From: Halomonas sp.
GTDB taxonomy: Bacteria; Pseudomonadota; Gammaproteobacteria; Pseudomonadales; Halomonadaceae
Direction: 5' to 3'
Assembly (NCBI RefSeq): GCF_011050415.1
Contig: NZ_DRFS01000024.1
Location: 400,212 to 464,211 of the forward strand
Length of the DNA: 64,000 nucleotides
Shown here: piece by piece, positions 35,921-44,578 of the stretch
Numbering within the stretch: the stretch's first letter is position 1
Layout of the letters: the number at the start of each line of letters is the position of its first letter
Translations under genes and position numbers: made by a program
Notes under the pieces: model-generated
Told to the model about the DNA's origin: nothing
Databases searched by the model: none
The model's input: only the letters and a program-made list of their open reading frames with translations

Positions 35921-35981
35921 AGTAACTATTTATCAGCAAACCTTAATTCGGCAAGATGCAAGCTTAGCAAACCCTGATTAA

Positions 35982-36443
35982 CTAACTGGGCTCAAGCCCC
36001 CAACGTAAACCTGCCTGCTCAATACCCGCGATCGCCGCTTGCTGATCCTCATCGGATGAGGCGCCACTGATCCCCACCGCACCAATCACGCAGTGTTTCT
36101 CGTTCAAAATAGGCACCCCACCTGCCACCGCCACAAAGTGTCCTTGGGAAGCGACGGAAACACTGGCCACAAAGGCCGTGCGTTCAGCATTACGTTCGCC
36201 TAACACACCACTGGCCACGCCAATGCCCAATGAGGCATAAGCCTTACCCTTGGCCACCGGGAAACGCAATGGAGCGCAGCCATCCTCACGCTCAGCGGCC
36301 ACCAAGTTGCCGCCACCATCGAGCACGACAATGGTTAGCGGTGGTAAATTTGCTTCACGGGCCTGCTTAACGGCGCCGTCGATAATATGTCGGCTCTGCT
36401 CTCGGGTAAGCTGCACACTGCAGTGAAATACATTTCCAGCCAT
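35982..36443 (-). CDS. GlcG/HbpS family protein
   Basis: The 153-residue protein of the GlcG/HbpS (Haem_degrading) fold has the motifs PLTIVVLDGGGNLVAAEREDG, FPVAKGKAYASLGIG and GGVPILNEKHCVIGAVGISGAS. The function of these small proteins is unclear. They often sit beside FAD-linked hydroxyacid oxidases. The window holds a second member in the glc operon (42421-42822). It is divergent from a GntR gene and closed by a strong terminator. Confidence 0.85.
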   Translation of the reverse strand: MAGNVFHCSVQLTREQSRHIIDGAVKQAREANLPPLTIVVLDGGGNLVAAEREDGCAPLRFPVAKGKAYASLGIGVASGVLGERNAERTAFVASVSVASQGHFVAVAGGVPILNEKHCVIGAVGISGASSDEDQQAAIAGIEQAGLRWGLEPS

Positions 36444-36537
36444 TAGGTTTTACCTTTGTGGTTGTTAGTATGGTAGTTGCTAGCATGGTGATTATTAGCA
36501 TGGCATTGTGGTCAGCAAAATAGCGATCACGCGAATA

Positions 36538-36546
36538 TTGAATTCA
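36538..36546. promoter_or_regulatory. Palindromic TTGAATTCA between the GlcG-like and GntR genes
   Basis: It shares its core with the TTTGAATTCAAA palindrome at 35773 and lies 95 nt upstream of the GlcG-like gene and 171 nt upstream of gntR. A possible shared operator; short enough to arise by chance in AT-rich DNA. Confidence 0.35.
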
Positions 36547-36716
36547 TAATTACTTTTGCAGATCATACAAACAAAAGCCACTATGCAAAGAAGCCGTTGT
36601 GCATATACGTTATGCAAAAAAATAGTAGCGTGGAGATAATTTCGTGCTCAAAACGATTCAACGCGTCTGGATTGCTCGGCCTTACGTCAAGCGAACCACT
36701 GACAAGGAACTGATCA

Positions 36717-37400
36717 ATGACAAAAATTTTACAGCGCAATTTATATCGTGAAGTCGCCGATAGGATTGGTGAACTCATTGAGCACGGGGAGCTTTCTCCT
36801 GGCGAACGCATATCTGAAAAACAGCTTTGTGACCGCTTTGGGGTATCGCGCACGCCGCTGCGGGAAGCACTGAAAGTACTCGCCACTGAAGGCCTGATTG
36901 AGCTGCTGCCCAATCGCGGGGCGCGTGTAGTGCGCTTGACCATGAAAAATGTCAAAGATACTTATGATTTGATGGCCGCACTGGAAGGGTTATCAGGGGA
37001 GCTTGCCTGCCAGCACATCACCGACGCTGAAATTAGCGCTATTCGAAAGCTTCACAACACGATGCTGGAGTACTACCGCACACGCGATCTAATGCCCTAT
37101 TTTCAGGTCAACCGACAGATCCACGAAGCCATTCTGGCCGCCTCCAATAATGAAATATTGCAAGAGACGTACAGCAATCTAAACCAGCGTATTAAGCGCG
37201 TTCGCTACTCAAAGAAGATGACTGAACGCTACTGGAGCCAAGCAGTAAAAGACCACGAAAACATGATGGCGGCGCTTGAAAAGCGCGATGGCAAGCTGTT
37301 AGGTCAAATTTTACGTGATCACCTGTGCAATAAAATCGAGGTTGCGACGCTGGCAGGTGTCATTGAGACTGAAGGTGATAAGCAAGCAGTGAGTGCCTAA
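36717..37400 (+). CDS. GntR family (FCD domain) transcriptional regulator
   Basis: The 227-residue FadR-type regulator has an N-terminal winged helix (ISEKQLCDRFGVSRTPLREA, residues about 32-51) and an FCD domain with FQVNRQIHEAI and the histidine in KDHENMMAAL. AAGGAA precedes the ATG. It sits between the GlcG-like gene and glcC and probably regulates the GlcG-like gene and the dct operon. The effector is presumably a hydroxyacid or its oxo-acid. Confidence 0.88.
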   Translation: MTKILQRNLYREVADRIGELIEHGELSPGERISEKQLCDRFGVSRTPLREALKVLATEGLIELLPNRGARVVRLTMKNVKDTYDLMAALEGLSGELACQHITDAEISAIRKLHNTMLEYYRTRDLMPYFQVNRQIHEAILAASNNEILQETYSNLNQRIKRVRYSKKMTERYWSQAVKDHENMMAALEKRDGKLLGQILRDHLCNKIEVATLAGVIETEGDKQAVSA

Positions 37401-37421
37401 CGGTGAATGACTAACCGCTCG

Positions 37422-38198
37422 CTACCACTCTTCTAGGCGCATGGAGGAGCGCTCCAGACGCTCATGCTCAATCTCCAACTCTCGCAGCAGTTCGCTAATG
37501 CTGGAGAGGTGCTCTAACGCTACGCGCTGAGCCTGTTCAGGCTTGCCTTCTACCACGGCGGCATGCAGGCGAGCATGCTGACGGTTAATCATCTCCCGGG
37601 GGCCAGGCAGGTGGTAAAGGTGTTTTACCGAAGCGAACACCGAACTAAGCAGTAGATCGGTCAGGCTCTGCAGCGTATGAACCAAAACAGGATTATGCGA
37701 TGCCTGGGAAATCGCCAGATGAAATGCATGATCGAGTCGCGCTAAACGTTCAACGTCAATGCTTTGCTCTTTTTCAGCGTAGTCGGCCATTTCCCGATAA
37801 CGACGGGTAATCAGTACCCGGTCGACCGACGTGCCCCGGCTAGCGGCAAGCCGAGCAGACTCGCCTTCCAGCAACGCGCGTACTTCAAGTAGGTCAAACA
37901 ACGTGCGGGGATGATCTTTAAACAGGTGCATCAATGGGCTTTGGTCACTCACCGGCAGCAGTTTAGCCACCGTAGAGCCATGCCCTTGGCGAGTCTCAAT
38001 AATACCTTTGCTACGTAAAATTCTTAACCCTTCGCGCAGCGAGGCACGTGACACGCCTAAACGGCTGCATAGCTGCCTTTCTGAAGGCAGCAACTGGCCT
38101 GGACGAAACACGCCATCAAGCACTAGCCGCTCAAGCTGAGTAGCCACGTGCTCAGGCATGCGTTGCCCGGATGGCAGTGCTTGGTTCGCTGATGGCAT
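37422..38198 (-). CDS. glcC: Glycolate operon regulator GlcC (GntR family)
   Basis: The 258-residue regulator closely resembles E. coli GlcC (254 aa) in its FCD domain: LFDLLEVRALLEGESARLAA, ARLDHAFHLAISQASHNPVL, SLTDLLLSSVFASV and INRQHARLHAAV. The winged helix is PSERQLCSRLGVSRASLREGL. The start at 38198 is chosen because GGGAGAG lies about 7 nt upstream and GlcC starts there. The longer frame to 38309 would cover the operator. It is divergent from glcDEFG, as in E. coli, and should activate that operon with glycolate. Confidence 0.92.
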   Translation of the reverse strand: MPSANQALPSGQRMPEHVATQLERLVLDGVFRPGQLLPSERQLCSRLGVSRASLREGLRILRSKGIIETRQGHGSTVAKLLPVSDQSPLMHLFKDHPRTLFDLLEVRALLEGESARLAASRGTSVDRVLITRRYREMADYAEKEQSIDVERLARLDHAFHLAISQASHNPVLVHTLQSLTDLLLSSVFASVKHLYHLPGPREMINRQHARLHAAVVEGKPEQAQRVALEHLSSISELLRELEIEHERLERSSMRLEEW

Positions 38199-38272
38199 CT
38201 TGGCTCTCCCGCTGAACAGTGCCAATAGCTTGCCAGTAGTTAAGCAATAAGGCATCACTGTCGACCAATTAC

Positions 38273-38283
38273 TGGTCAGACCA
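38273..38283. promoter_or_regulatory. FadR-type operator TGGTCAGACCA between glcC and glcD
   Basis: The 11-bp palindrome fits the T-GT-N3-AC-A pattern bound by FadR/FCD-type GntR proteins. It lies 75 nt upstream of glcC and 149 nt upstream of glcD, so it is the likely GlcC site. Confidence 0.6.
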
Positions 38284-38431
38284 ATGCACCACAACCTAGA
38301 CAGGCACAAAAAAAAAGCCCAAATTGTGGCTTATGTTTTGAAGAACGTCATGTGAATGGTATGTGCGTTAACGATAGACGCATCCAAGTGTCAGTGTTTA
38401 CCTTTAATGATAATAAGCATGGGATGTCATT

Positions 38432-39931
38432 ATGAATATCCTCTTTGATGAGCGCCTTGATGGCAAACTCACTAAGCGCGATAAAACCGAGGTTTTAAAC
38501 GATCTGCAGCAAGCCATTCCCGATATGACACTGTTATATCGTGAGGAGGACCTGCGCCCTTTCGAGTGCGATGGCCTGGCCGCTTATCGGGTATTACCAA
38601 TGCTCGTGGCGCTGCCGGAAACATTTGAACAGGTACAAGCCCTACTGAAGCGCTGCAACGCTTTAGGCGTACCCGTGGTCACCCGAGGTGCAGGTACAGG
38701 GCTTTCCGGTGGTGCACTGCCACTGGAACAAGGCGTGCTACTAGTCATGTCGCGCTTTAACCAAATTATTAACGTTGATCCGGATGCGCGCATGGCTCGG
38801 GTTCAACCCGGTGTGCGTAACTTAGCGATCTCTGAAGCAGCAGCGCCCTACGGACTTTACTACGCGCCGGACCCCTCTTCGCAAATTGCCTGCTCTATTG
38901 GCGGCAATGTGGCTGAAAACGCGGGCGGCGTACACTGCTTAAAATATGGCCTCACTGTTCACAATGTGATGCGCGTGGATGTGCTGACCATTGAGGGCGA
39001 GCCTATGACGCTTGGTGCTGAATCCCTCGACGCCCCTGGCTTTGACCTATTAGCACTAATGAACGGTTCAGAAGGCATGCTCGGCGTGGTCACCGAGATC
39101 ACCGTGAAACTGCTGCCCAAGCCAGAAACCGCCAAAGTGCTGATGGCGAGCTTCGATGATATCGAAAAAGCTGGCCGCGCGGTGGGCGACATTATTGCGG
39201 CAGGGATTATCCCCGGCGGCCTGGAGATGATGGATAAGTTGGCCATCAAAGCTGCCGAAGACTTCATCAAAGCCGGCTACCCCGTTGAAGCGGAAGCGAT
39301 TCTACTCTGTGAGCTGGATGGCGTTGAAGCCGATGTAGACGACGATTGTGACACCGTGCGCCGTGTCTTAGAGAAAGCCGGCGCCACCAATATTCAACAG
39401 GCCCGCGATGAGGCCGAGCGCGCCAAGTTCTGGGCGGGGCGCAAAAATGCCTTCCCTGCGGTGGGTCGGATGTCACCGGATTACTACTGCATGGATGGCA
39501 CTATCCCCCGCCGCGAACTACCGCGCGTGCTTAAAGGCATTGCCGCGCTGTCAGAAGAGAGCGGGCTGCTGGTCGCCAACGTGTTTCACGCCGGTGACGG
39601 CAATATGCACCCGCTGATTCTGTTTGATGCCAACAAAGAGGGCGAGCTTGCGCTTGCTGAAGATGTAGGTGGCAAGATCCTTGAGCTCTGCGTGGCAGCG
39701 GGCGGCTCTATCACCGGCGAACACGGCGTTGGTCGGGAAAAAATCAATCAAATGTGCAGCCAGTTTCAGCCAGATGAAATCACTGTTTTCCACGCGTTGA
39801 AAGCGGCCTTTGACCCACAGGGATTGCTTAACCCAGGCAAAAATATTCCCACACTGGCGCGCTGTGCGGAGTTTGGTGCCATGCATGTGCATAACAACCA
39901 ACTACCGCATCCGGAACTGCCGCGCTTTTAA
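38432..39931 (+). CDS. glcD: Glycolate oxidase FAD subunit
   Basis: The 499-residue GlcD (same length as E. coli GlcD) has an FAD_binding_4 domain with VPVVTRGAGTGLSGGALP, SSQIACSIGGNVAENAGGV and NGSEGMLGVVTEITVKLLP, and an FAD-oxidase C-terminal domain with NVFHAGDGNMHPLILFD and GGSITGEHGVGREK. With GlcE and GlcF it oxidises glycolate to glyoxylate at the inner membrane. It is the first gene of the glcDEFG operon. Confidence 0.96.
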   Translation: MNILFDERLDGKLTKRDKTEVLNDLQQAIPDMTLLYREEDLRPFECDGLAAYRVLPMLVALPETFEQVQALLKRCNALGVPVVTRGAGTGLSGGALPLEQGVLLVMSRFNQIINVDPDARMARVQPGVRNLAISEAAAPYGLYYAPDPSSQIACSIGGNVAENAGGVHCLKYGLTVHNVMRVDVLTIEGEPMTLGAESLDAPGFDLLALMNGSEGMLGVVTEITVKLLPKPETAKVLMASFDDIEKAGRAVGDIIAAGIIPGGLEMMDKLAIKAAEDFIKAGYPVEAEAILLCELDGVEADVDDDCDTVRRVLEKAGATNIQQARDEAERAKFWAGRKNAFPAVGRMSPDYYCMDGTIPRRELPRVLKGIAALSEESGLLVANVFHAGDGNMHPLILFDANKEGELALAEDVGGKILELCVAAGGSITGEHGVGREKINQMCSQFQPDEITVFHALKAAFDPQGLLNPGKNIPTLARCAEFGAMHVHNNQLPHPELPRF

Positions 39932-39983
39932 CGCGGCGCCTAGTTATCACTATGACTAGGAACAATAATTATTAGGAAAGACC

Positions 39984-41084
39984 ATGACCGAACTAGCGAT
40001 TAACGCAACAGACCGGGATATCGCTGGCGAGCTATGCGAGCAGGTGCGTAGCGCCTATGCCAAGCGTACTCCGCTGCGCATTGTAGCGGGCGATTCACGT
40101 GCTTTTTATGGCCGCCCGGTAGAAGGTGAAGTGCTCAATATAGCCGCCCATAGCGGAATAGTCTCTTACGACCCCATTGAACTTGTGGTCACTGTACGTG
40201 CGGGTACGCGCTTAAGCGCGCTCAACGCAGCCCTAGCTGAGCATCATCAGATGCTAGCGTTTGAACCGCCTATATTTAGCGATGCGAGCACCATCGGCGG
40301 CGCTGTGGCAACCGGACTCTCGGGTCCACGCCGCCCCTGGGCAGGCGCCGCTCGTGACTTTGTGCTGGGCACACGGATCATCACCCAAGAGGGCAAGCTG
40401 TTACGCTTTGGCGGTGAAGTGATGAAAAATGTCGCTGGGTACGACCTTTCGCGCTTGATGGCAGGTGCACAAGGTACGCTGGGTGTGCTGACGGATATCT
40501 CTTTTAAAGTGCTGCCGATCCCTTCAGCTGCTCACAGCCTGCGCTTAACCCTTGGGCTGGAAGAGACGCTTAAAAAGCTTGCCGAACTAGGACGCAAGCC
40601 GCTACCGATTACTGCTGCTGCCTGGCATAGCGGCGAGCTGTTTCTGCGATTGGAAGGGGGCACAAGCTCGGTCAAGGCTACCCAACAAGCGCTGGGTGGC
40701 GAGCCGCTTGATGCCAGTTTCTGGCGTGAACTCCGCGATCACGCCCATGCCTTCTTCAATGCGAATGACGGCCAAGCGCTATGGCGGCTATCGCTGCCGC
40801 CCAATACGCCCCCGCTGGCGCTGGATATTCCCGAAAGCGATATATTCTACGACTGGGCTGGCAGTCAGCGCTGGGTAAAAACTTCGCTGGATGCCGATAC
40901 GCTGCGTAACGCTTGCGCGGCGGTGGGTGGTCACGCTACCTGTTACACCCCCCATGCTGAAGGGGGCGCCGCCGATCCCTTCACACCGCTTAATGCGGTG
41001 GTGGAAAAATATCATCGCAACCTGAAGGCGGAGCTGGATGCCCATGGCATATTTAACCCCGGTCGTCTTTATGCGGCATTTTAA
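39984..41084 (+). CDS. glcE: Glycolate oxidase FAD-binding subunit
   Basis: The 366-residue GlcE has a single FAD_binding_4 domain (TPLRIVAGDSRAFYGRP; IFSDASTIGGAVATGLSGPR; GEVMKNVAGYDLSRLMAGAQ) and ends with AHGIFNPGRLYA. It lies 52 nt after glcD and 14 nt before glcF. Confidence 0.95.
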   Translation: MTELAINATDRDIAGELCEQVRSAYAKRTPLRIVAGDSRAFYGRPVEGEVLNIAAHSGIVSYDPIELVVTVRAGTRLSALNAALAEHHQMLAFEPPIFSDASTIGGAVATGLSGPRRPWAGAARDFVLGTRIITQEGKLLRFGGEVMKNVAGYDLSRLMAGAQGTLGVLTDISFKVLPIPSAAHSLRLTLGLEETLKKLAELGRKPLPITAAAWHSGELFLRLEGGTSSVKATQQALGGEPLDASFWRELRDHAHAFFNANDGQALWRLSLPPNTPPLALDIPESDIFYDWAGSQRWVKTSLDADTLRNACAAVGGHATCYTPHAEGGAADPFTPLNAVVEKYHRNLKAELDAHGIFNPGRLYAAF

Positions 41085-41098
41085 TCAGGAGAGCTGAC

Positions 41099-42331
41099 AT
41101 GCAGACGCACTTTACCGATGCCGACCGTCAGAAGCCGCATATTCAGGAAGCAGAGCGCATATTGCGAACCTGCGTACACTGCGGCTTCTGCAATGCCACC
41201 TGCCCTACCTATCAGTTGTTGGGCGACGAGCGCGACGGCCCACGAGGTCGCATCTATTTAATGAAAGAGCTGCTTGAGAGCCGCGACGATGACGACCAGG
41301 TCACCGAAGAGACTCGCCTGCATCTTGACCGCTGCCTGACGTGCCGCAGCTGTGAAACCACCTGCCCATCCGGCGTGGAGTACCATAAGCTTTTAGACAT
41401 TGGTCGCGCGGAAATAGATCGTCGCGTGCCGCGCCCTGCCGCTGAACGCGCCCAGCGCTATGCACTGCGTAAAATGCTGGTCGATCCCAAGCGTTTCAAG
41501 GCACTGTTAAAGCTGGGGCAAAGCTTTAAACCACTAGTACCCAGCAAGCTGCGCAGTAAAATGCCTGCGGCCCCTGTGGATGCAGGCGCCCGCCCTGATA
41601 CCCACCGCCATACCCGAAAAGTGTTAATTCTGGAAGGCTGCGTGCAGCCAGGGCTTTCACCCAATACCAATGCGGCTACCGCGCGTATATTGGATCGTTT
41701 AGGTATCAGTGTAACCCCCATCACAGAAGCTGGCTGCTGTGGCGCAATTGATTTTCACCTCAATGCCCAGGATGAAGGCCGTGCGCGTATGCGCGCTAAT
41801 ATCGATGCCTGGTGGCCTCATGTTGAACAAGGAGCGGAAGCGATCGTACAAACCGCTAGCGGCTGCGGAGCCTTTGTTAAAGAGTATGGCGACATGCTCA
41901 GAGATGATCCCCACTACGCGATCAAAGCTCAGAAAATCAGCACGCTAGCTAAAGATATTGTCGAAATTCTGCGCGACGAGCCACTCGAGTCACTAAGCGT
42001 CAATGCATCAAAACGGCTAGCCTTCCACTGCCCTTGTACGCTGCAGCATGCCCAAAAGCTGAACGGCGCGGTCGAAAGCGTCCTAATCAAACTTGGCTTT
42101 TCGCTAACACCAGTAAAGGATGGACACCTCTGCTGTGGCTCGGCGGGCACTTACTCGGTCACCCAGCCAGAGCTTGCCACGCAGCTGCGCGACAATAAGC
42201 TCAATGCACTGGAGGCGGGCAAACCAGAAGTCATCGTAACGGCGAATATTGGCTGCCAGACGCATTTGGCAGGCGCCAACCGCACGCCGGTTCGCCACTG
42301 GGTAGAGATCGTTGATGCAGCACTCCCCTAG
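41099..42331 (+). CDS. glcF: Glycolate oxidase iron-sulfur subunit
   Basis: The 410-residue GlcF has two 4Fe-4S motifs, CVHCGFCNATCPTY (about residue 25) and CLTCRSCETTCPSG (about 77), and two CCG domains (EAGCCGAIDFH; GHLCCGSAGTYS). It passes electrons from GlcD/E to the respiratory chain. Confidence 0.96.
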   Translation: MQTHFTDADRQKPHIQEAERILRTCVHCGFCNATCPTYQLLGDERDGPRGRIYLMKELLESRDDDDQVTEETRLHLDRCLTCRSCETTCPSGVEYHKLLDIGRAEIDRRVPRPAAERAQRYALRKMLVDPKRFKALLKLGQSFKPLVPSKLRSKMPAAPVDAGARPDTHRHTRKVLILEGCVQPGLSPNTNAATARILDRLGISVTPITEAGCCGAIDFHLNAQDEGRARMRANIDAWWPHVEQGAEAIVQTASGCGAFVKEYGDMLRDDPHYAIKAQKISTLAKDIVEILRDEPLESLSVNASKRLAFHCPCTLQHAQKLNGAVESVLIKLGFSLTPVKDGHLCCGSAGTYSVTQPELATQLRDNKLNALEAGKPEVIVTANIGCQTHLAGANRTPVRHWVEIVDAALP

Positions 42332-42420
42332 CCTTTAACGCTCAACCTTTTAACACCAACGCCGTGCTACCCGCGGGCAGTGCGGCAACTTTGCTCTCAC
42401 CTCAAAAAGGAACCAAGCAC

Positions 42421-42822
42421 ATGCAAACAAAAAGCATCCTCGCTCAAGCTGATGTTATTAACGTATTAGACGCAGCGCAGAAAGAGGCCGATAGCAACAG
42501 CTGGCCGGTCACCATCGCGGTTACCGACGACGGTGGTCATCTGCTGGCACTGCGCCGTTTAGATGGAGCAGCCCCTTTTAGTGCCGAAGTCGCTACCCAA
42601 AAAGCGCGCAGTGCCGCACTGGGCCGTAAAGAGACCCAGGTGTTTGAAGAGATGATTAACGGTGGGCGTACAGCGTTTCTGTCTGCGCCGCTGCAAGGCC
42701 TGCTGTCAGGCGGTGTACCGATCATTGTCGACGGCCATGTCGTGGGCGCCGTCGGCATTTCCGGTGTAAAACCCGACCAGGACGTACAGATTGCTAAAGC
42801 AGGCGTTAGCGCCATCGCTTGA
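42421..42822 (+). CDS. glcG: GlcG protein
   Basis: The 133-residue protein matches GlcG (134 aa in E. coli) in length and motifs: NSWPVTIAVTDDGGHLLALRR, KARSAALGRKET and LSGGVPIIVDGHVVGAVGIS. The start at 42421 is preceded by AAGGAA; the frame open from 42364 adds 19 unconserved residues. It is the last glc gene here: no glcB (malate synthase G) follows, and a terminator comes 33 nt later. Its biochemical role is unknown. Confidence 0.9.
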   Translation: MQTKSILAQADVINVLDAAQKEADSNSWPVTIAVTDDGGHLLALRRLDGAAPFSAEVATQKARSAALGRKETQVFEEMINGGRTAFLSAPLQGLLSGGVPIIVDGHVVGAVGISGVKPDQDVQIAKAGVSAIA

Positions 42823-42855
42823 TGTTTAGCGTGCAGCTTAGCGGCTGCACGCAAT

Positions 42856-42888
42856 AAAAAAGCCCGGATCAATGATCCGGGCTTTTTT
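42856..42888. terminator. Bidirectional terminator between glcG and the tRNA cluster
   Basis: A hairpin (AGCCCGGATCA / TGATCCGGGCT, loop A) is flanked by A6 and T6. It serves glcDEFG (plus) and the convergent tRNA transcript (minus). Confidence 0.92.
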
Positions 42889-42961
42889 ATGAATTCGTTC
42901 GGCTCATGCCGATGTTCTGCTTATAACAACGGTACTGCTTATAACGTATACGTGACTTAAA

Positions 42962-43038
42962 TGGCGGACCGGACGAGACTCGAACTCGCGACCTCCGGCG
43001 TGACAGGCCGGCATTCTAACCGACTGAACTACCGGTCC
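42962..43038 (-). tRNA. tRNA-Asp (GTC), copy 3 of the transcript
   Basis: The minus-strand 77-nt cloverleaf runs from GGACCGGTAG to CCGGTCCG-CCA, with anticodon loop CTGTCAC (GTC). It closely matches E. coli tRNA-Asp, with a seven-bp acceptor stem and encoded CCA. It is the last gene of the cluster. Confidence 0.96.
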
Positions 43039-43133
43039 GCATTAAGACGCTTTTTACAACAAAGCATTTCCATACAACCATCATATGCTTAACATTTTTA
43101 AGCGGTTCAGAGGCGCTTATAGCCGTTAGGCGA

Positions 43134-43209
43134 TGGTGGGTGGTACTGGGTTCGAACCAGTGACCCCCAGCTTGTAAGGCTGGTGCTCTCCCAACTGAGC
43201 TAACCACCC
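43134..43209 (-). tRNA. tRNA-Val (TAC), copy 2 of the transcript
   Basis: The minus-strand 76-nt tRNA runs from GGGTGGTTAG to ACCACCCACCA, with anticodon TAC in CTTACAA, D-loop AGCTCAGTTGGGAGAGC and encoded CCA. Confidence 0.96.
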
Positions 43210-43257
43210 AATCTATTAGTAAGTACTTGCCGCACTTACCAAGCTTAGCAGTTATCG

Positions 43258-43334
43258 TGGCGGACCGGACGAGACTCGAACTCGCGACCTCCGGCGTGAC
43301 AGGCCGGCATTCTAACCGACTGAACTACCGGTCC
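43258..43334 (-). tRNA. tRNA-Asp (GTC), copy 2 of the transcript
   Basis: The 77-nt sequence is the same as the copies at 42962 and 43417, with anticodon GTC and encoded CCA. Confidence 0.96.
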
Positions 43335-43416
43335 GAATCGATAACAACTATTTTCACACAACCGCTTTCAAGCAGCAGCTTTCAAACAACAGTTAGAGCA
43401 GATAGTGGTTTGATGT

Positions 43417-43493
43417 TGGCGGACCGGACGAGACTCGAACTCGCGACCTCCGGCGTGACAGGCCGGCATTCTAACCGACTGAACTACCGGTCC
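43417..43493 (-). tRNA. tRNA-Asp (GTC), copy 1 of the transcript
   Basis: The 77-nt sequence is the same as the other two Asp copies. It follows the first tRNA-Val by 71 nt. Confidence 0.96.
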
Positions 43494-43564
43494 GTTATGC
43501 ACATCAAAGCTTCATCATACTTTTAACTACACGATTCCAAGCCATCTCATCAATCTTAATCAGA

Positions 43565-43640
43565 TGGTGGGTGGTACTGGGTTCGAACCAGTGACCCCCA
43601 GCTTGTAAGGCTGGTGCTCTCCCAACTGAGCTAACCACCC
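43565..43640 (-). tRNA. tRNA-Val (TAC), copy 1, first gene of the cluster
   Basis: The 76-nt sequence is the same as the copy at 43134. It is the promoter-proximal gene, 20 nt downstream of a consensus -10 box. Confidence 0.96.
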
Positions 43641-43659
43641 GCTGGTCACGTGGCGCTGC

Positions 43660-43687
43660 ATTCTACAGAAGGCTTGTGGGATGTCAA
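43660..43687 (-). promoter_or_regulatory. Sigma-70 promoter of the Val-Asp-Asp-Val-Asp tRNA cluster
   Basis: On the minus strand, TTGACA (43682-43687), a 16-bp spacer and TAGAAT (43660-43665) are followed by a GC-rich discriminator (GCAGCGCC), typical of stringently controlled stable-RNA promoters. Confidence 0.8.
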
Positions 43688-43711
43688 CCTAATTGGTTTA
43701 AAAAGTGTGAT

Positions 43712-44497
43712 TTAAACCAGCGTGTTGCCTTCATCCAAGACCTGAGTCTTTTCACATGCGTCCTGCGTTTGAGCGCGGACGAAGGATGCCGCAATCTGGG
43801 TAGCTTCGTCAATCAAAACCGTTTGATTTAGTCCAGAAAGGCGTCGCGGCTTAAAGTCGTGATCGCCATCTCTTAGCCATGCAAGCTGTGCATTCGGGGG
43901 AAGCTCATAGTTTTCTACCTCGTCCCTGGTGCCGAAGGGGTCTCGCTCGCCTTGTAAAACCAGCAGCGGGCACTCAATGTCAGACCAGTGATCAAGACGA
44001 CGTTTATGCGGCGCCTTAGTAGGATGAAACGGATAGCCAGCAACGATCACGCCGGGCACCACCTCTGTGTATGAGTGTTGACTGGCCAACAGCGTTGCTA
44101 CACGGCCACCCATCGACTTGCCACCCACCCATAACGGCTCAATAAAAAGATCATCAAGTAGCGCGTACCACTCAGCAAACTGTTCAACCGTTTTGGTAAT
44201 GGGTGGCGGTGGACGACGCTTGCCAGTTTCCTGTATCTGCTGCATATAGGGAAAATCGACACACAGCACCTGAATTCCTTGCCCAACCAGAGAAGTGACA
44301 AATTGACGCATAAACGGCGAGTGTTGCCCTGCCCCTGCCCCATGCGCAAACAGCAGTCGACCTAGCGTCGCCTTTCCATGTATTGCCAGCGGCCCCATGC
44401 CCTGCACCAGAAAGCACCCATTTACCCTGCTACTGAGGCCATCTTTTAAAGCCTCTGGACGCACCTCAACGTAGCCAGATGAAGCGTAATAGGACAC
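43712..44497 (-). CDS. Alpha/beta hydrolase (KANL3/Tex30-type)
   Basis: The 261-residue alpha/beta hydrolase has LLFAHGAGAGQHSPFMRQFV near residue 48, the nucleophile elbow GGKSMGGRVA (serine about residue 130), the acid region LVLQGERDPFGTRDEV, and the histidine segment GDHDFKPRR. This matches the dienelactone-hydrolase-like KANL3/Tex30 group of unknown substrate. The start is GTG with CAGGAG 6 nt upstream. It stands alone between the tRNA cluster and ccoN, with no functional link evident. Confidence 0.82.
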   Translation of the reverse strand: MSYYASSGYVEVRPEALKDGLSSRVNGCFLVQGMGPLAIHGKATLGRLLFAHGAGAGQHSPFMRQFVTSLVGQGIQVLCVDFPYMQQIQETGKRRPPPPITKTVEQFAEWYALLDDLFIEPLWVGGKSMGGRVATLLASQHSYTEVVPGVIVAGYPFHPTKAPHKRRLDHWSDIECPLLVLQGERDPFGTRDEVENYELPPNAQLAWLRDGDHDFKPRRLSGLNQTVLIDEATQIAASFVRAQTQDACEKTQVLDEGNTLV

Positions 44498-44578
44498 GCA
44501 CCACTCCTGTTAATTCAATGTTTAGCCAATTGGCATGTTCAGCTTAAGCCTCGGCTGCGCTAGAATCCTGGTCGGATC

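Noticed and set aside
42941..42952. ACGTATACGT as another purine-regulon operator
   Set aside because: It lies between the glc terminator and a tRNA gene with no purine gene nearby. The flanks do not match TTGTATACAA.
43227..43526. 99-codon plus-strand frame with a repeated RTRLELATSGVTGRH peptide
   Set aside because: It is exactly antisense to two tRNA-Asp genes. This peptide is a well-known artefact of translating tRNA genes backwards.
42962..43640. Regularly spaced repeats resembling a CRISPR array
   Set aside because: The repeats are complete 76-77 nt tRNA genes with anticodons and encoded CCA. No CRISPR array is seen anywhere in the window.
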